Shown here in pieces: positions 36,303-48,640 of a stretch of DNA of 64,000 bases. Each line of letters begins with the position of its first letter. The stretch's first letter is position 1. The stretch is from Apiospora phragmitis. Taxonomy: Eukaryota; Ascomycota; Sordariomycetes; Amphisphaeriales; Apiosporaceae. The notes beneath the pieces are model-generated. The model saw nothing but the letters and a program-made list of their open reading frames with translations. It was not told the DNA's origin and did not search any database. A program made the translations under genes and the position numbers. Where the stretch lies: assembly GCA_038363925.1 (NCBI GenBank), contig JAQQWL010000003.1, forward strand, positions 496,001-560,000. The letters are read 5' to 3'.

Positions 36303-37256
36303 ATGTCAACCCAGCTACCCGCACATTCATCCGAGTCGCAACCAGAAACAACAAGAGAGGATGATGCCACCGCCCGCAAGCTCAGCATCGCTGACCTCGA
36401 TGAAGGAAATCGTTACTACTTCATCAGCTGGAATCAGGCTCGTCTCGACGGAGATTGCCGAAGTGACTCGTGCACAGCTCACTGATGGGTTGCCAATATC
36501 AGATGTTGCTGGAAATAGAGGCTACAGCGAGTTTCACTACAATCATCCAATTTTCCAAGTCCACGAGGAGCTCTGCCGGGCATGATGGATAAGACACGAA
36601 AGTTCCGTGATGAGTTCCAGTTTGAGACCCTCCGCTTTTATGCTAAGGTAAGACGCAGTCCTTCTTGGAAACCCCTTCCCCTGACCATACTGACTGCCGC
36701 AAGAAACCAGTTGCTGTTTGAGTTTCAGGCGGCCGCTCCTGGCTCAAGAGGATTCAACTTTCATCTGATTGAACTCATGGCCGTCTCTCTTCATCAGATC
36801 GGGGTGGTGATATACCAACGAGACGAGAGCATACACAAGAATGACGGGGTGCACGACTAGAAGCCGCCCGAGTCAGACGAGCGCTACTGGAGAAAAAAAC
36901 CTGACGGCCCTCGGCCTACCTTGTTTCAGCACTCGTGGTACATCGACTACGGCCAGTTTCCCAACGGTGCAGCCGACATGGCTGGGTACTGGGTCGAAGC
37001 ACAGATCACTGACGGCGTGGTTTTGTTCGATAGAAGAGACCTGGCAGAGAGTCCGGAGGCCGACTCGAATGCCGTCTACCTCCACCCTGATCGGTACGAA
37101 GCTCCCTACAGGATCGTGAAGTTGCTACCGGAGCAGAGACAAGCCTTGTTGGACTCCCTCGTGGCTGAGGACGAACCCACAGCACCCTTGCTTCCCATCA
37201 TAGTTGGCAAGGATAATCAATCGCGTAGAAACACACATTGTATTTTAGCAGAGTGA
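36303..37256 (+). pseudogene. Unknown fungal protein with breaks
   Basis: The reading begins MSTQLPAHSSESQ at 36303 and runs to FISWNQ, where the frame changes (about 36440). It continues LVSTEIAEVTRAQLTDGLPI to EELCR, then changes frame again (about 36592) into MMDKTRKFRDEFQFETLRFYAK. A 63-nt intron (36648-36710) is likely. The frame then reads FEFQAAAPGSRGFNFHLIEL and VVIYQRDESIHKNDGVHD, meets TAG at 36858-36860, and continues without a break (KPPESDERYWRKKPDG) to the stop at 37254-37256. Reading TAG as Trp would restore the expected HDWKPP. No known domain is recognised. The coding quality on both sides of every break is high. Confidence 0.55.
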
Positions 37257-37895
37257 GACAGGGGCTGCGAAACATGTCTAAATTGGTCGGCTTACTGCAT
37301 TCGCAGCACCTATACCAGCCTCTATAGATGCATTATCAAAGACTATAATGAAACCAAAAACTGGTCCTAAGAATAAGTTAGAAGGAATTTAAGATACTGC
37401 CCCAATCACAGACGTAGATGTTCTCTGAAGCAGCGAGGACTAATACTGTACTGGAACTCGCGGTGAGCTGGTGTGATCACAGATTCCAGCTAGCAAAAGT
37501 GCAGGTACCACATAGGCTTTTCCAAGCTGTTCCAGAATTGTTGATGGTGTCTTGGTTGTAATTGAAAGCTGAAGCCCACGTTGGCACCGCCCAAGAAAGC
37601 TGAAAGGGGCCGACGTTGATCCGTGCCGACTTCAGCGCCTCGGCGCCTGCTAAGGTCACTGACTGCTGACGGCCCCAGGCGTCTGGCCCACTAAAGCTCA
37701 CTGCCTTTTTGGAAGTTGGAAGTCCCTCGTATCTGTCGCGTCGCGCATTTCCCAAGCCGCTAATTAAGTGCTTGATTTGGCGCACGCACCTGGGAAGCTG
37801 TGCCTGACTTCGATGATAGCTTCACCACACCCTCATCAACTTCGCATTTCGGTCACAGCAGACATGCGACAGTCGCATCGCGTCAACGACTCACG
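37257..37895. other. Intergenic, upstream of HIR1
   Basis: No gene or RNA was recognised. A 102-codon minus-strand frame looks like chance. Confidence 0.45.
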
Positions 37896-40800
37896 ATGCA
37901 CATCATCAAGCCATCATGGCTGAGCCATCAGGGTAAAGCCAATTGACCGACCGACAAAGCTTCTTGGAACTAGGCCTCTCTAACTTTGCGCTCCAGGCGA
38001 AAATAAAGACTTCGAGGTTTACAGCTGTCATGTGTCGCCCGACGGCAAGAGGCTGGCCACAGCAGGCGGAGGTTCGTCGCAAATGTCCCCTATATCCTTT
38101 GTAGCCGACATCAAACTAACCTGACTAACCCCCTTCTCTAGATGGCAACGTCCGAGTCTGGTCGACAGAAGCCATCTACAACTCCGACGACAGATCCTAC
38201 ACGGAAACCGAGGCAGCTCTGCCATATGAGCCACCATCTCGGCACTATTCACTCCGTGCGCTTCTCGCCCAACAGCCGTCTGCTAGCATCCGGCGCTGAC
38301 GACAAGATTATCTGCATATACCAACTGGAAAGCGGCCCACCCACTATAGCCACTTTTGGCAGCAACAACGAGCCCCCTCCCGTTGAGAACTGGAAAACCT
38401 CCCGGCGACTGATTGGACACGACAATGACGTGCAGGACTTGGGCTGGTCTTTTGATGGATCTATATTGGTGTCCGTCGGTCTCGACTCTAAGATAGTTAT
38501 TTGGTCAGGGCACACGTTCGAGAAACTAAAGGTCTTGTCGGTACACCAGAGCCACGTCAAGGGCATCACCTTCGACCCAGCCAACAAGTTCTTCGCCACA
38601 GCCAGCGACGACCGAACGATCAAGATTTTCCGCTTTACGTCTCCGGCGCCTAATGCGACACAGCATGACATGGTGAACAACTTCCAGCTCGAGACCACCA
38701 TCAACACCCCCTTCAAATCCTCGCCTCTGACGACCTACTTCAGGAGATGCTCCTGGTCTCCGGATGGTAACCACATTGCTGCTGCGAACGCAGTCAACGG
38801 ACCAGTCAGCTCCGTGGCCATCATTGAGCGGTCGAGGTGGGACAGCGAAATCAACCTGATCGGCCACGAGGGCCCGACCGAAGTCTGCATGTTCTCTCCG
38901 CGTCTGTTCCACACCAAGAAGCCAGCTGAGAATGGCGTGACCAACGGTAGCTCGGGCGGTTCTCTAGTGACCGTGATCGCATCTGCTGGCCAAGACAAGA
39001 CCTTGAGCATATGGAATACCAACACATCGAGACCTGTCGTCATCCTCCAAGACCTCGCTGCGAAGTCCATATCCGATCTCGCATGGACGCCGGACGGCCA
39101 GACATTATTTGCAGCCAGCCTGGATGGAAGCATCATTACTGTCAGGTTTGAGACGGGCGAGCTCGGATGGGTTGCGAACTTGGAAGAAACCGACAAAGCA
39201 CTATCCAAGTACGGTGCCTCGAGGAAGGCTATGGGCATTGCCGAGGACGTGGACGGTCTGAGGCTCGAGAATCACAGCAAGGAGGGCGAGCGAAAAGGCG
39301 CCGAGTCCCGAATGGGAGCTCTGATGGGCGACTTCCACCCCATATCGAAAGACACCGATACACCCGCAACCAATGGTGTCAAGACAGGGACGGCCACACC
39401 AATAATGTGGCAACCCCCAATGCGCAACTAGAAGCCGAGGCCACCAAAGAGACGGACAAGGAGAAGACTACAGAGGCTGGGGAGAACTCCGACAAGCAAG
39501 TCCAACGAGTCAACGAACTCAAGTCACGTGTCACGTTCACTAAAGAAGGCAAGAAGAGGGTTGCACCCATGCTGATCTCCTCATCCGGCACTGGCCAGTC
39601 CTCACTCCCGCAAACCCAGTTGGTCGGCTCAAGTAGCGCCAAAACTGCCCAAAACGATGCACCCAAACGGTTCTCGACTTGTCCAAGCCATTCGACGGTC
39701 TGCCAGAGGGTGGCTTAGCTGCTATGCTGCTAGGCAACAAACGAAAAGCAATACCCTTGGATGAAGAAGAAGAGGATCACCACTCCAAGCGACCAGCTAC
39801 TGGACCCAGGCCTATCGTGAGAAATGGTGTTGAGGGACTGGAGCCCGCTACACTAGAACCCCCGAAACACGGCCTCGTACCGACTCCAGAATACCTTCGA
39901 CCAGCGGTGCTCAACCCATCCATTGCCATATCTCAAGTCCGACTTGCCGTACCCAAGGTGCGGTCACAGATTGTGCGACCGCTCGAACGCGGGGTGTTGC
40001 TTGGCGATACGAGCTTGGAGGACGCGTCCAAGATACCCGAGAATGTGATCTTGGAGGCGAAGAACCCGGTTGCTATCCGAGATCCGTCACACATTACAGC
40101 CTCCAAGCGCGGCGCTGTGCTCTGGCAAGATTTTCTCCCCCGCGCCATCGTACTCGTCACTGGCAACAAGAACTTCTGGGCAGCTGCTTGCGAAGATGGC
40201 AGCCTCTACACATGGACACCAGCCGGCCGACGGCTGATCAATGCCATGGTGCTGGAGTCGCAGCCCGTCATCCTGGAATGCCGAGGGTGGTGGCTTCTCT
40301 GCATCACAGCAGTTGGTATGTGCCATGTTTGGAGCATCAATAGTCTATCCTCACCCCCCCCCCCTGTTTCTCTCGCGCCCGTGCTGGAGATCGCCATCCA
40401 TTCTCTCCAGCCCCATGCCGCCATGCCAGCCCCTAGTGTGACGTCTGCCCATCTCAACTCCAACGGCCACATCATTGTCACTCTGACAAATGGTGACGGT
40501 TACTACTATAATCCCAACATGTTTTCCTGGCAACGCCTATCTGAGTCATGGTGGGCTGTCGGTAGCCAGTACTGGAACAGCAACGACTCCTCCATCGGCT
40601 CTCTTCAATCGACAGCCGTCGGTCCGACAGCATCCAAGTCCTCCAAGGAGGAGGAAGTCAGTGTCTCGGCAGGCATTATCCCCTTCCTTGAGCGACACAC
40701 AACCAATGAGTTCTTGCTCAAGGGCCGTGCCTACACATTACAGCGCATAGTAAAGCTGTTACTGTCCAAGGATGGGTTCGAGAACTTCGAGTCGAGTGTC

Positions 40801-41249
40801 AGCATTGCTCACCTGGAGAATCGCATTGCTGGTGCCCTGACACTGGGATCGAAAGACGAGTTCAGACTGTACCTGTTCATGTATGCTAAGCGGATAGGAG
40901 CAGAGGGTCTCAAAAGCAAAGTGGAGGAGCTGATGAACAGCCTGCTCGGCGGCATTCTGCAAGACAAGACAGAGGCAGAGGATGATGGCAAGGGTTGGTT
41001 CAGCAAAGGAGATGAGATATGTGGATGGGACCGCAAAGAACTCCTGAAGGGAGTTGTCATGATCCTTGGTAAGTTCATGCCCTGCCTGTCTATCCTTCTA
41101 TTCATTTTCACGATCACAGCTAATCCAGTTTCTTTTACACAGGCAAGTTCAGGGAACTCCAGCGACTTACTGTACAATATGCACGCGTGCTCGACCTGAC
41201 ACTGGAAGACGAAGAAGAGAGCAGCGACACCATGATCGTAGAGACATGA
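37896..41249 (+). CDS. HIR1: HIR1/HIRA histone chaperone subunit, with apparent frame changes
   Basis: Subunit of the HIR complex, which deposits H3-H4 independently of replication together with Asf1. Exons 37896-37932, 37997-38071, 38142-41068 and 41144-41249. The start MHIIKPSWLSHQ matches the family. WD40 repeats follow (DGNVRVWSTEAIYN, LASGADDKIICIY, SVGLDSKIVIW). The Asf1-binding B motif TKEGKKRVAPMLIS and the C-terminal Hira domain (DLSKPFDGLPEGGL through LTLEDEEE) are present, so all parts of a roughly 1,050-residue protein are here. The frame changes three times: about 38195 (one extra base), about 39400 and about 39670 (one base fewer each). A C12 tract lies in frame near 40352. Sequence error is as likely as real inactivation. 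Confidence 0.88.
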
Positions 41250-42635
41250 GAAGCACTCACGGTTGCCGCTGGGAGGCCGTCAATAACGGTGCGGCGGCCT
41301 ATGTAGAATTAGCAGGCGTTGATTTTCGTCATTCAGGGCAGGGAAAACGGATGATGATACCTAAGTAGTGCTTCCTTTTGCCTATACTTTCATGTGTATG
41401 TACAGACTGTAGTGGCGATAATACCACGATGGGAACACCATAGCATACCATGCAGTCTTCTCATTCCTTTTGCCTATAATTCTATGTGTACGTATGTATT
41501 AAGTATATACCACGATGGGAACAACACACACACTCGAGTCTTCTCAGCATTGGCGACACGATGATCTGTGACGTGCGTGACTGGGAAGTCGGTGTTGAGG
41601 GCGATTGTGTTGGTATCTGCTTGCTTGAAAGTGGTTTCCAGTTGTGATTCCTATCATTGTCCCCGTCATTGGCTTTGCTATTGCCCTTCCGTTCACTGAC
41701 TGCATATCTCCTCTGTGACGTAGGTGCCCCAGGAGTTACCTGGTGTACTTAGACCGATTCTCCCCAAGTCCGCTGTCCCCCAGGGCTGCCATCGCTACTG
41801 CCCGCCTGTGTACTTGCTGAGCACCCACTGGAGCTCCCGAAACTCGTGCCTGCCCTCCGATTGTTGCCAGTGATCCTCTTTCGGAGTTTAGCGCCTGGGG
41901 AACATGGGGAACCTTCTGTGCACCTTCCGTTTGCCTTCCTCACCGGGCAGAGCACGTGGCAGTGGCTTGTCTCAATCTTCCTCACACCATCCCCACGTTC
42001 TTCCCACCTGCCCATTGGTTGAACCAAGGGACTATGATATTCACACATTTCCATCTCTCAACTTCGTCTTGTAGGTAGGAACCAGCCTCTTCCAAACTTC
42101 CTCTCCCACGCAAACTCCAGTCACTCATTCTCCAATCCTCCTGTCGTCCCTGTCGTCGCGAACCCCTTGGACCGCCGGCGTGGTCGTTGGACTTACATCT
42201 TCATCCGTCCCATCATTCATTACCCAGTCGCTCTCTGATTCTGATTTTTCCACTTCCAGACTAACTCCTTCGCCACTCATTTCTCTGTTCCCAGCTACTT
42301 CACAATATTTCACCAGCCAGACTCGAGGCTGTGTGGTAGTGCACTTCATCGTCGATCTAGCATCGAGTCAAGTGCAAAACAACAATACGAACATTCGTTC
42401 TCGGCAACATCACTGCTACCTTCGTTTCGCGACGTCTGATCTCTTCCGTTTTTCTGTTTTCCAAAACTTTTTGAACCGTTGAGTTCTTGTCTATCCTACT
42501 CCAACAAGAGAGCTTCGATCGATATTTGGTCCATTCTTGGATCGACACCAACCCGTCACGCAAATCCCTTCAACAACACCACAGCGCTTGAATCAGTAAG
42601 ACTGCAACCAGTGAAGGTTACAAAGCATCGAGACC
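41250..42635. other. Intergenic, includes long leader of the GT15 gene
   Basis: Holds the tandem duplication listed below and a CT-rich stretch from about 42000 that probably belongs to the promoter and 5' leader of the mannosyltransferase gene. Confidence 0.45.
41373..41545. repeat. Imperfect tandem duplication
   Basis: Two units, about 41373-41462 and 41465-41545, share TCCTTTTGCCTATA at the left, ACCACGATGGGAACA in the middle and GTCTTCTC at the right, with differences between. It lies in the 3' flank of HIR1. Confidence 0.8.
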
Positions 42636-45060
42636 ATGGCGCGCTCGAACGATGGCCACATTGCGCGCAGCCCGTCCCAGGGCTCAATCATGAACATCCA
42701 CGAGTTCGCGCTTGTGGATGCCAAGTTCTGCAAGACTGAGGCTGCTGATAAGTCCTTTGCCGACCGACAAGAGAGCGACACAGAGCTGCCGCTATACAAT
42801 GAGATGTCCAAGGTGCTGAATAACCCTAGTGGCGTACTCACTGGCGCCTCGTCGGCCTCTGATGTCCAATCTACTGTCGCTGCTTCTCGGTAAGTCTGTC
42901 TAGATCGGCGCTGCCAGTCTTTTATTAATGATGCATACCTATCAACAGCCCCCGCGTATTTCGCAGAAGTCTTGTTACTTTTGTCGGTCTGCTGCTTCTT
43001 ATCCTGCTGGTCTCGATGTACTCACGCGATGACCCAATGCTGCCTGGCGCAGCATCGCCTCTGATCAATATCGACAATGAGCCCACCATCTTTGTGTACC
43101 CAGCCCCTAAGCTTCACAGCGGCTATCATCACGAATACAAGCAGCTTGATCCTTTGAAGTGGCTTCGTGATAATAGCCACGTTGATCCTGTTAAGGTACC
43201 AAGCAAACAACTTCTGGGTTTGCAGGCATCCCAACCCAAGGCTGCACTCATCTCCCTCGTGAGCAATTCGGACGTTGTCGCCATGGTTCACACTGTCGCC
43301 CAATTTGAGGCTCACTTCAATTCACACAAGCTCCATCGCTATGACTGGGTGTTTTTCAACAATGAAGAGTTTAGCGACGAGTTCAAGGCTGCAGTCCTGA
43401 ACATCTCGTCATCTCGCTGCTTCTTCGAGCGCATTCCTCGGAACCATTGGACTGTCCCTCATTGGATCGATCATGCCAAATTCGCAGCTGCTCGCGAGTC
43501 TCTGAAGGGTTTCGGCGCTGGAAAGACTTGGCAGGAAAGCTACCACCATAAGTCGCGGTGGAATGCTGGTCTTTTCGCTTTAGAAAGTCGGCTCCAGGGA
43601 TATGAATGGTACTGGCGCATCGAACCTGGTGTAAGTTCTCTAATCTGCCATTTCTCACCCCCATGCATACTACTCTATTCATTCCTGTCCAGCCCTTGTC
43701 ACACACACATTTGTGGTTATCCATCCCCCAAGATGCACTGTGGCGCTGTTTTGTGATTTTGGTCCATGACGTCCTGCATTCCCCTATTGTTGGCGACTCC
43801 TATATCCATCTGCGGCGAGTCCTACATCTGATCATCGGCGACTCCCATACCCCTATCATCGGCGATCTAGTATACCAAGGCGTCACCAATTTGCTTTACT
43901 CTTACTCCTTTGGTTCATTTAACTCGGGCTTTTGTCTTTTGGGTTCACCGCATCTAGGTCCAAGCCTACCACATGAGAACATCCCAAGCATGAGTTCAGT
44001 CTCGTTCGTACATTAGGTACACCAAGTTCATTGAAATATGACAACAGCTAACCAAATATATTGACAGGTCCAATACACATGTAACTTCAAGTACGATGTC
44101 TTCCGATTCATGCGAGATAACAACATGGCATTTGGCTTCAACCTGGCACTTCTTGACGACGCAAGCTCTTTCCCTTCTCTGTGGGATCGCACTAAGGGCT
44201 TCAAGCTGTCGCACCCGAATATGGTGCACCCCGAAGCCGACATGAGTTGGGCACTTCACACACCGAAGGATTCTGGAGAGATTGTTCGCTCAGCTTCGAC
44301 ACCTGCCGGCTACGAGATCATGTCAGAGGAAGAAGAATACAACAACTGTCAGTTCTACTCCAATTTCGAAATTGGTTCCTTGGAGTACTTCCGTGGTCAA
44401 GAGCATCAGGCCTACTTTGAACACCTCGATCGGTCCGGTGGTTTCTACTATGAGCGTTTTGGCGATTCTCCGGTTCATACGCTCAGCGTCAATATGTTTC
44501 TTCCCAAGCGCCGCGTGTGGTACTTCCACGATATTAGCAACCCTCATGCCTTATGTCAAAACCGTACTACTCGGGTGGAGAAGCTGACGAATGGCCCCGA
44601 GCAAGATCCCAAGAAGATCCGAGCTGCGGAGCTCAATGCTAGCCTCCTTCGTCGCCGTAAAGAGTTGGACGGATATCGGAAACATTTCGAGAAGGAGCGT
44701 GAGGCCCCCAGCCTCTACTGTGGCCACACAATTGGCGGCCTTGACCTCGACAACTCCAGACTCGTGCCGTACCATTCGAAGCAGAAGAAGCCGTTCCATA
44801 CCTGCATTCGACTCTGGCTTGGGGGCAAGTGGCTCCTCAAGAAGCGCGGATGGTCGCGCAAAGAAGAGATGGCCCTTGGCGGCTCCGGATATGGCGGCTA
44901 TCTTGTGGACGGCTTTGGAACCAACCCGCTCGAAGGTGATGAACCCGTTCTTCACATTGTGGACGCATGGCGTCCTAACTCTGAATCTGCCTTCTCTACC
45001 CGACTCTACTCGTGGCTTTACTTTGTCTTGATGACGATCATTGTGGCCACGATGGCCTAA
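42636..45060 (+). CDS. GT15 alpha-1,2-mannosyltransferase (KTR/MNT family)
   Basis: Golgi type II membrane enzyme that adds mannose from GDP-mannose to O- and N-glycans. Exons 42636-42889, 42949-43630 and 44068-45060 give 642 residues. The cytoplasmic N-terminus of about 88 residues is followed by the helix VTFVGLLLLILLVSMY. Catalytic-domain landmarks are YDWVFFNNEEF, YEWYWRIEPG-VQYTC across the second splice site, and FYSNFEIGSLEYFR with HLDRSGGFYYERFGDSPVH. After WYFHDISNPHALC there is an unusual C-terminal extension of about 160 residues ending in a hydrophobic LYFVLMTIIVATMA. Most KTR enzymes are near 400 residues. Intron 2 is long (437 nt) and contains a short repeat. Confidence 0.88.
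43785..43870 (+). repeat. Degenerate ~24-bp minisatellite in the GT15 intron
   Basis: Three to four imperfect units built around GGCGACTCC / GGCGAGTCC / GGCGACTCC / GGCGATC, spaced about 24 bp apart, inside intron 2. Confidence 0.6.
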
Positions 45061-45878
45061 GATGGACATTTCACTCCCATTGTCCCAACTTCTCTTTCAC
45101 ATCCATAATGTCTGATTTGAGCTTTCAAAACTTGTGTGCAAAGCTCACTACTGATTTTGCAGGCTTCTACAGTATATGGTTCGTTCGAGGAGGAAGCCGA
45201 TTCTGCGACTTGTATTCTTCTCCAATCACATGGATACTTTGGGTTCTTGGAACATTCTGGTTCTCGAACAAGGTCATCAGAGGAATGCGGTTTCTATGCC
45301 AGGAATAGGCCTTTCGTTTCGATGTATATAGGGATACATTCTACGGTTCTCATGATTCTACAAGCAATGAATGAAATCAAGTTAAAGAGTGTTGTGCCCT
45401 TCATGCTTTGGTGATTGCGACCTCCAATCAGTCTGTCTTCTTTAAATGATGTCACATGCATTGTGGCTGGGGCTGGGGATCTAACAGCATGCTGTCATTA
45501 TTGTTGCGCTGTGTTGCTGGTATTGAGCTTGCCTTTCTTTTGTCTGTTCATAGCGTGTCAATCTCAAAGAGTCGCCAATAAAGAAGTGCCCAAGGCTAGA
45601 TGGTTCGTGATTGAAAGGTCCATCCAGAGGCGTTGACAAAGAGGTGTACAGCAATAAGAGCCTTCTAATACTGTATCCCGCCGCTGGGTCAGCCCTGGTT
45701 TTCTCTGAAACTGGTGTATCTATCTATTCCTGTCTTTTGCAAACAACATATTGTGGTTATTACCATCTTTCGCTTTTGGCTTTTATTTCTCTTCGTGTCG
45801 CAAGGTCGACAACGTTACATACTATTCGTACTATTATCAGTCAGTCAGTCATTCGTTTTTCTCTTCTTTTATTTCATC
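45061..45878. other. Intergenic, nothing recognised
   Basis: 3' flank of GT15 and promoter of the next gene. Open frames here run into the next gene only by chance. Confidence 0.4.
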
Positions 45879-46924
45879 ATGTCTCGTACTTCTATCGACA
45901 TCAGCAGCTCTCATACGACCAACAGCGCGCTTTGGCTATTCTCGGATCCCTACGCGTACCAGTACGCCGACATCCCGGACCATATCCGCACCATCAGAGT
46001 TACTGTGGCGCGCCAGCAACCGCGCGGTGTCGAGGATGGCCAGGAAGCGGCGGTAGAGGCGGGCAGTGTGCCCGTCTTCGAGATGGAGGGGGTGTGCCGC
46101 AGGCGGTGCCGATGGTGACTACCAGCACGGAGGGGACGACGGCGGAGAAGGAGGGTTCCCCGGGGATGATACGGTTCGAGCTGGAGGGTTGTAGTGGTAG
46201 CAGCAGTGGTAGCGACAGCGGAAGAGGAGTGCCTGCTCCTAAGTTGACAATTACTACGCCCTCGGGTGTGGCGGCAAGCAGTTCGCTAATCGCTTCGCCC
46301 TTGACGCTGGGGTGTCTGCAAGTGGGTGGCGGGGTTCCCAAGAGCCCGTTGGGAGGACCGAATCAGGGTGATGGTGACGGGGTGGAACTGTTTCTCGCAC
46401 CTACTACTTCTGGTGTCAGTACTCCGTCTACGCCTACTTCTGCTACTACAGTCGGCGCCATGGGTGGGCTGCTCAGGCATACCACGGCGAATCGCATGTT
46501 GGTCCGGCCCTGCCAGTCCAATGTGGTGGTGGCGAACAACACTCCTGCAGTGGCAGCAACAGTCGGAGAAGTGCGACGGGAGATGATGACGCCGCCTCCT
46601 CCTTACAGGACGTCAGTCCAACAAGTCCAACAACAACAAGCACCGCCGCTCAGCACCCTGCCACCCCATCTCCGTCACCACCAGCACCAACACAAGAGAC
46701 AGAGCCACTACTCCGTTTCGGCCCCTTCCTCGCCCACGACAACCCATGTCGCCCCTCCGATGCGGTCTACATCCCCCGCGCCGGCGTCCGACCTGGATTC
46801 TATCTTGCACAACATCGACGACGACAGGCGGCAGGGGCGGGAGTCGGTCCTGCTCGCGGGGTGGGAGGCGAGGCGGGCGTCTCGGGGGTCGAGGGCTTAT
46901 GCGAAGTACTGTGAAAATAACTAG
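45879..46924 (+). CDS. Unknown protein, largely disordered, one frame change
   Basis: The ATG at 45879 opens MSRTSIDISSSHTTNSALW, then LFSDPYAYQYADIPDHIRTI and a basic/acidic stretch to VPVFEMEG. At a run of five G near 46090 the frame changes into VPQAVPMVTTSTEGTTAEKE. It then stays open through Ser/Thr/Pro/Gln-rich sequence to a conserved-looking end (ASDLDSILHNIDDDRRQGRE, WEARRASRGSRAYAKY) and the stop at 46922-46924. Adding one G to the run restores a single protein of about 348 residues. Composition suggests disorder with a short ordered C-terminus. No domain is recognised. The homopolymer position makes a sequencing slip likely. Confidence 0.55.
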
Positions 46925-48640
46925 AAATGATTTTACGTGTTGGGAGGAAAGTGGTGAGTAGGAAACATAGACATCTGTTTGGGGGAATCTTTGGTTCTGT
47001 TATTCAATTCGATTCAGTTCACTTCGATTTAATTATGCTCTTTGTCTGCCCATACTACCGAGTGAATTTCCATTGAAGTATAATAACTGATGGTGGCTGT
47101 GATAATTAGTTGGCTGTTTGTTCTTCAAGTGCACGTCTGTATCGGCATGTTTGCATAGAGAACCTGTAGCGATGATACGCCAAAGGTTGAGACTGACCTA
47201 TGCTATCGCTGGGAGAGTACAGGGGGTTTGGGCCAGATAGGCCCCCTCCTATTAGCTGACCCGAGCTCTTCTCCAGCCCATGCAGGGCCTCAAACAAAAG
47301 CAGTCCCTTCTATTACGTGAGGTACTTACCAAGACTATCACCCTAGGAACTTCACCGTTGCTATTATTACTCAACTGTCAAAGATTGCATCGTCTATCTG
47401 CCTCCAACACTCCCTAGTTCGATAATCTCTCAGATCTACGAAATGAACCATGACAGTCCACCCCAGTAACGACTGGACGGCGTTTGTCAGCTGGCCCTTG
47501 TAATGCGACTTAAGCAGCCGGGCGGCAGTTCTCCATCTCCGCGGTGTGCTCCCATTTTCTGCTGCTGTCTTTGTGCAAACAATTGCCATTCCCGCTTCAA
47601 TGGGGAAGGATGGATAGGGGGGTTGCATAGGAAGAAGGGGGTGAGAAAAAAAAAAGACGAAGAAGAGCTGTGTCATATTTTCGATCCAAGTCTCTGGGAG
47701 TCAATGAGAGGAGGTCTGGTGGTATTCTGGCGCAACTCATTGAGGAAAGGCTCTCAGGAGGGTCTGCTGAGGGAACCACACACACTTTCATAACTGGCCA
47801 TGTAAGCTTGTGTGATCACTTCACAGAGGCCGCTGAATATTAAATCGAACTTTTGTAAACTTTCCAGCCTACTTTCGGGGGGCAAACAACATCCCCCCAC
47901 GGCGCTGTCGTGGAGGTTTTACAGGATGGCGACAAAGCCCGAGATCCAAGACAAGCTTTGACGCGAGATCCCTCGAGCTTCCTGTTCGACTTCCTACCCG
48001 TACTGCCCATCCTGTGCTGAGATTAACCCCTGCCGGGCCCTAACAAATTTCGTCAAGGGAGATGCCCCGCGTTCATTCACACATGGGGGAACGTATGAAT
48101 AAGCAGAACATGTAAGACGTTGCTCTCCGCCTCAATGTCTAGGAGCTACATTCAAGTCAAGCCCAAGTTGCTTCATTCGTTGGTGGACCCCAAGAGAGAC
48201 AGGGGAGCTCTCAGAGGGGCATGGTTCAACCCAAGGGCCTCAGCATACAATGGACATGAAAATTATCACGGTGAGATCAGCGAAAAGAGACAAAAAGAAT
48301 ACATATGGTTTATCACACAATAAGTGTACCAATTTTCAGTATCTAGCCCCGTGAGAGGGGGGGGGCTATCAATCAGTGCAGCCAGCACCCAAACGCCTGC
48401 GCTTCCCATTTGCTCCAGGTCAAAGGACCTTGCCGATCCTTCGCAACCGAAAGTCATTCATAGCAATAGAGAGGTGCAATTTAAACCAAGCACGCAGCAA
48501 GTTAGCAAAAGTTCTCGCAGGCAGTATGTTCGTAATGAAGGCACTTACCATGTCGATGTGTGGTGGACGTCCCTGTTGAAGCCAGCACAGCTTCGGTCTG
48601 TCTTAAGGGAAACCATTCAGCGGGTGACCAGAGTGGATAC
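46925..48640. other. Intergenic, nothing recognised
   Basis: No coding frame with protein character, only a poly-A run near 47645 and scattered short frames. Confidence 0.4.

Noticed and set aside
11788..36860. RIP as the cause of the premature stops.
   Set aside because: Several stops fit C-to-T at CpA, but they are isolated, and the surrounding genes are neither AT-shifted nor evidently duplicated.
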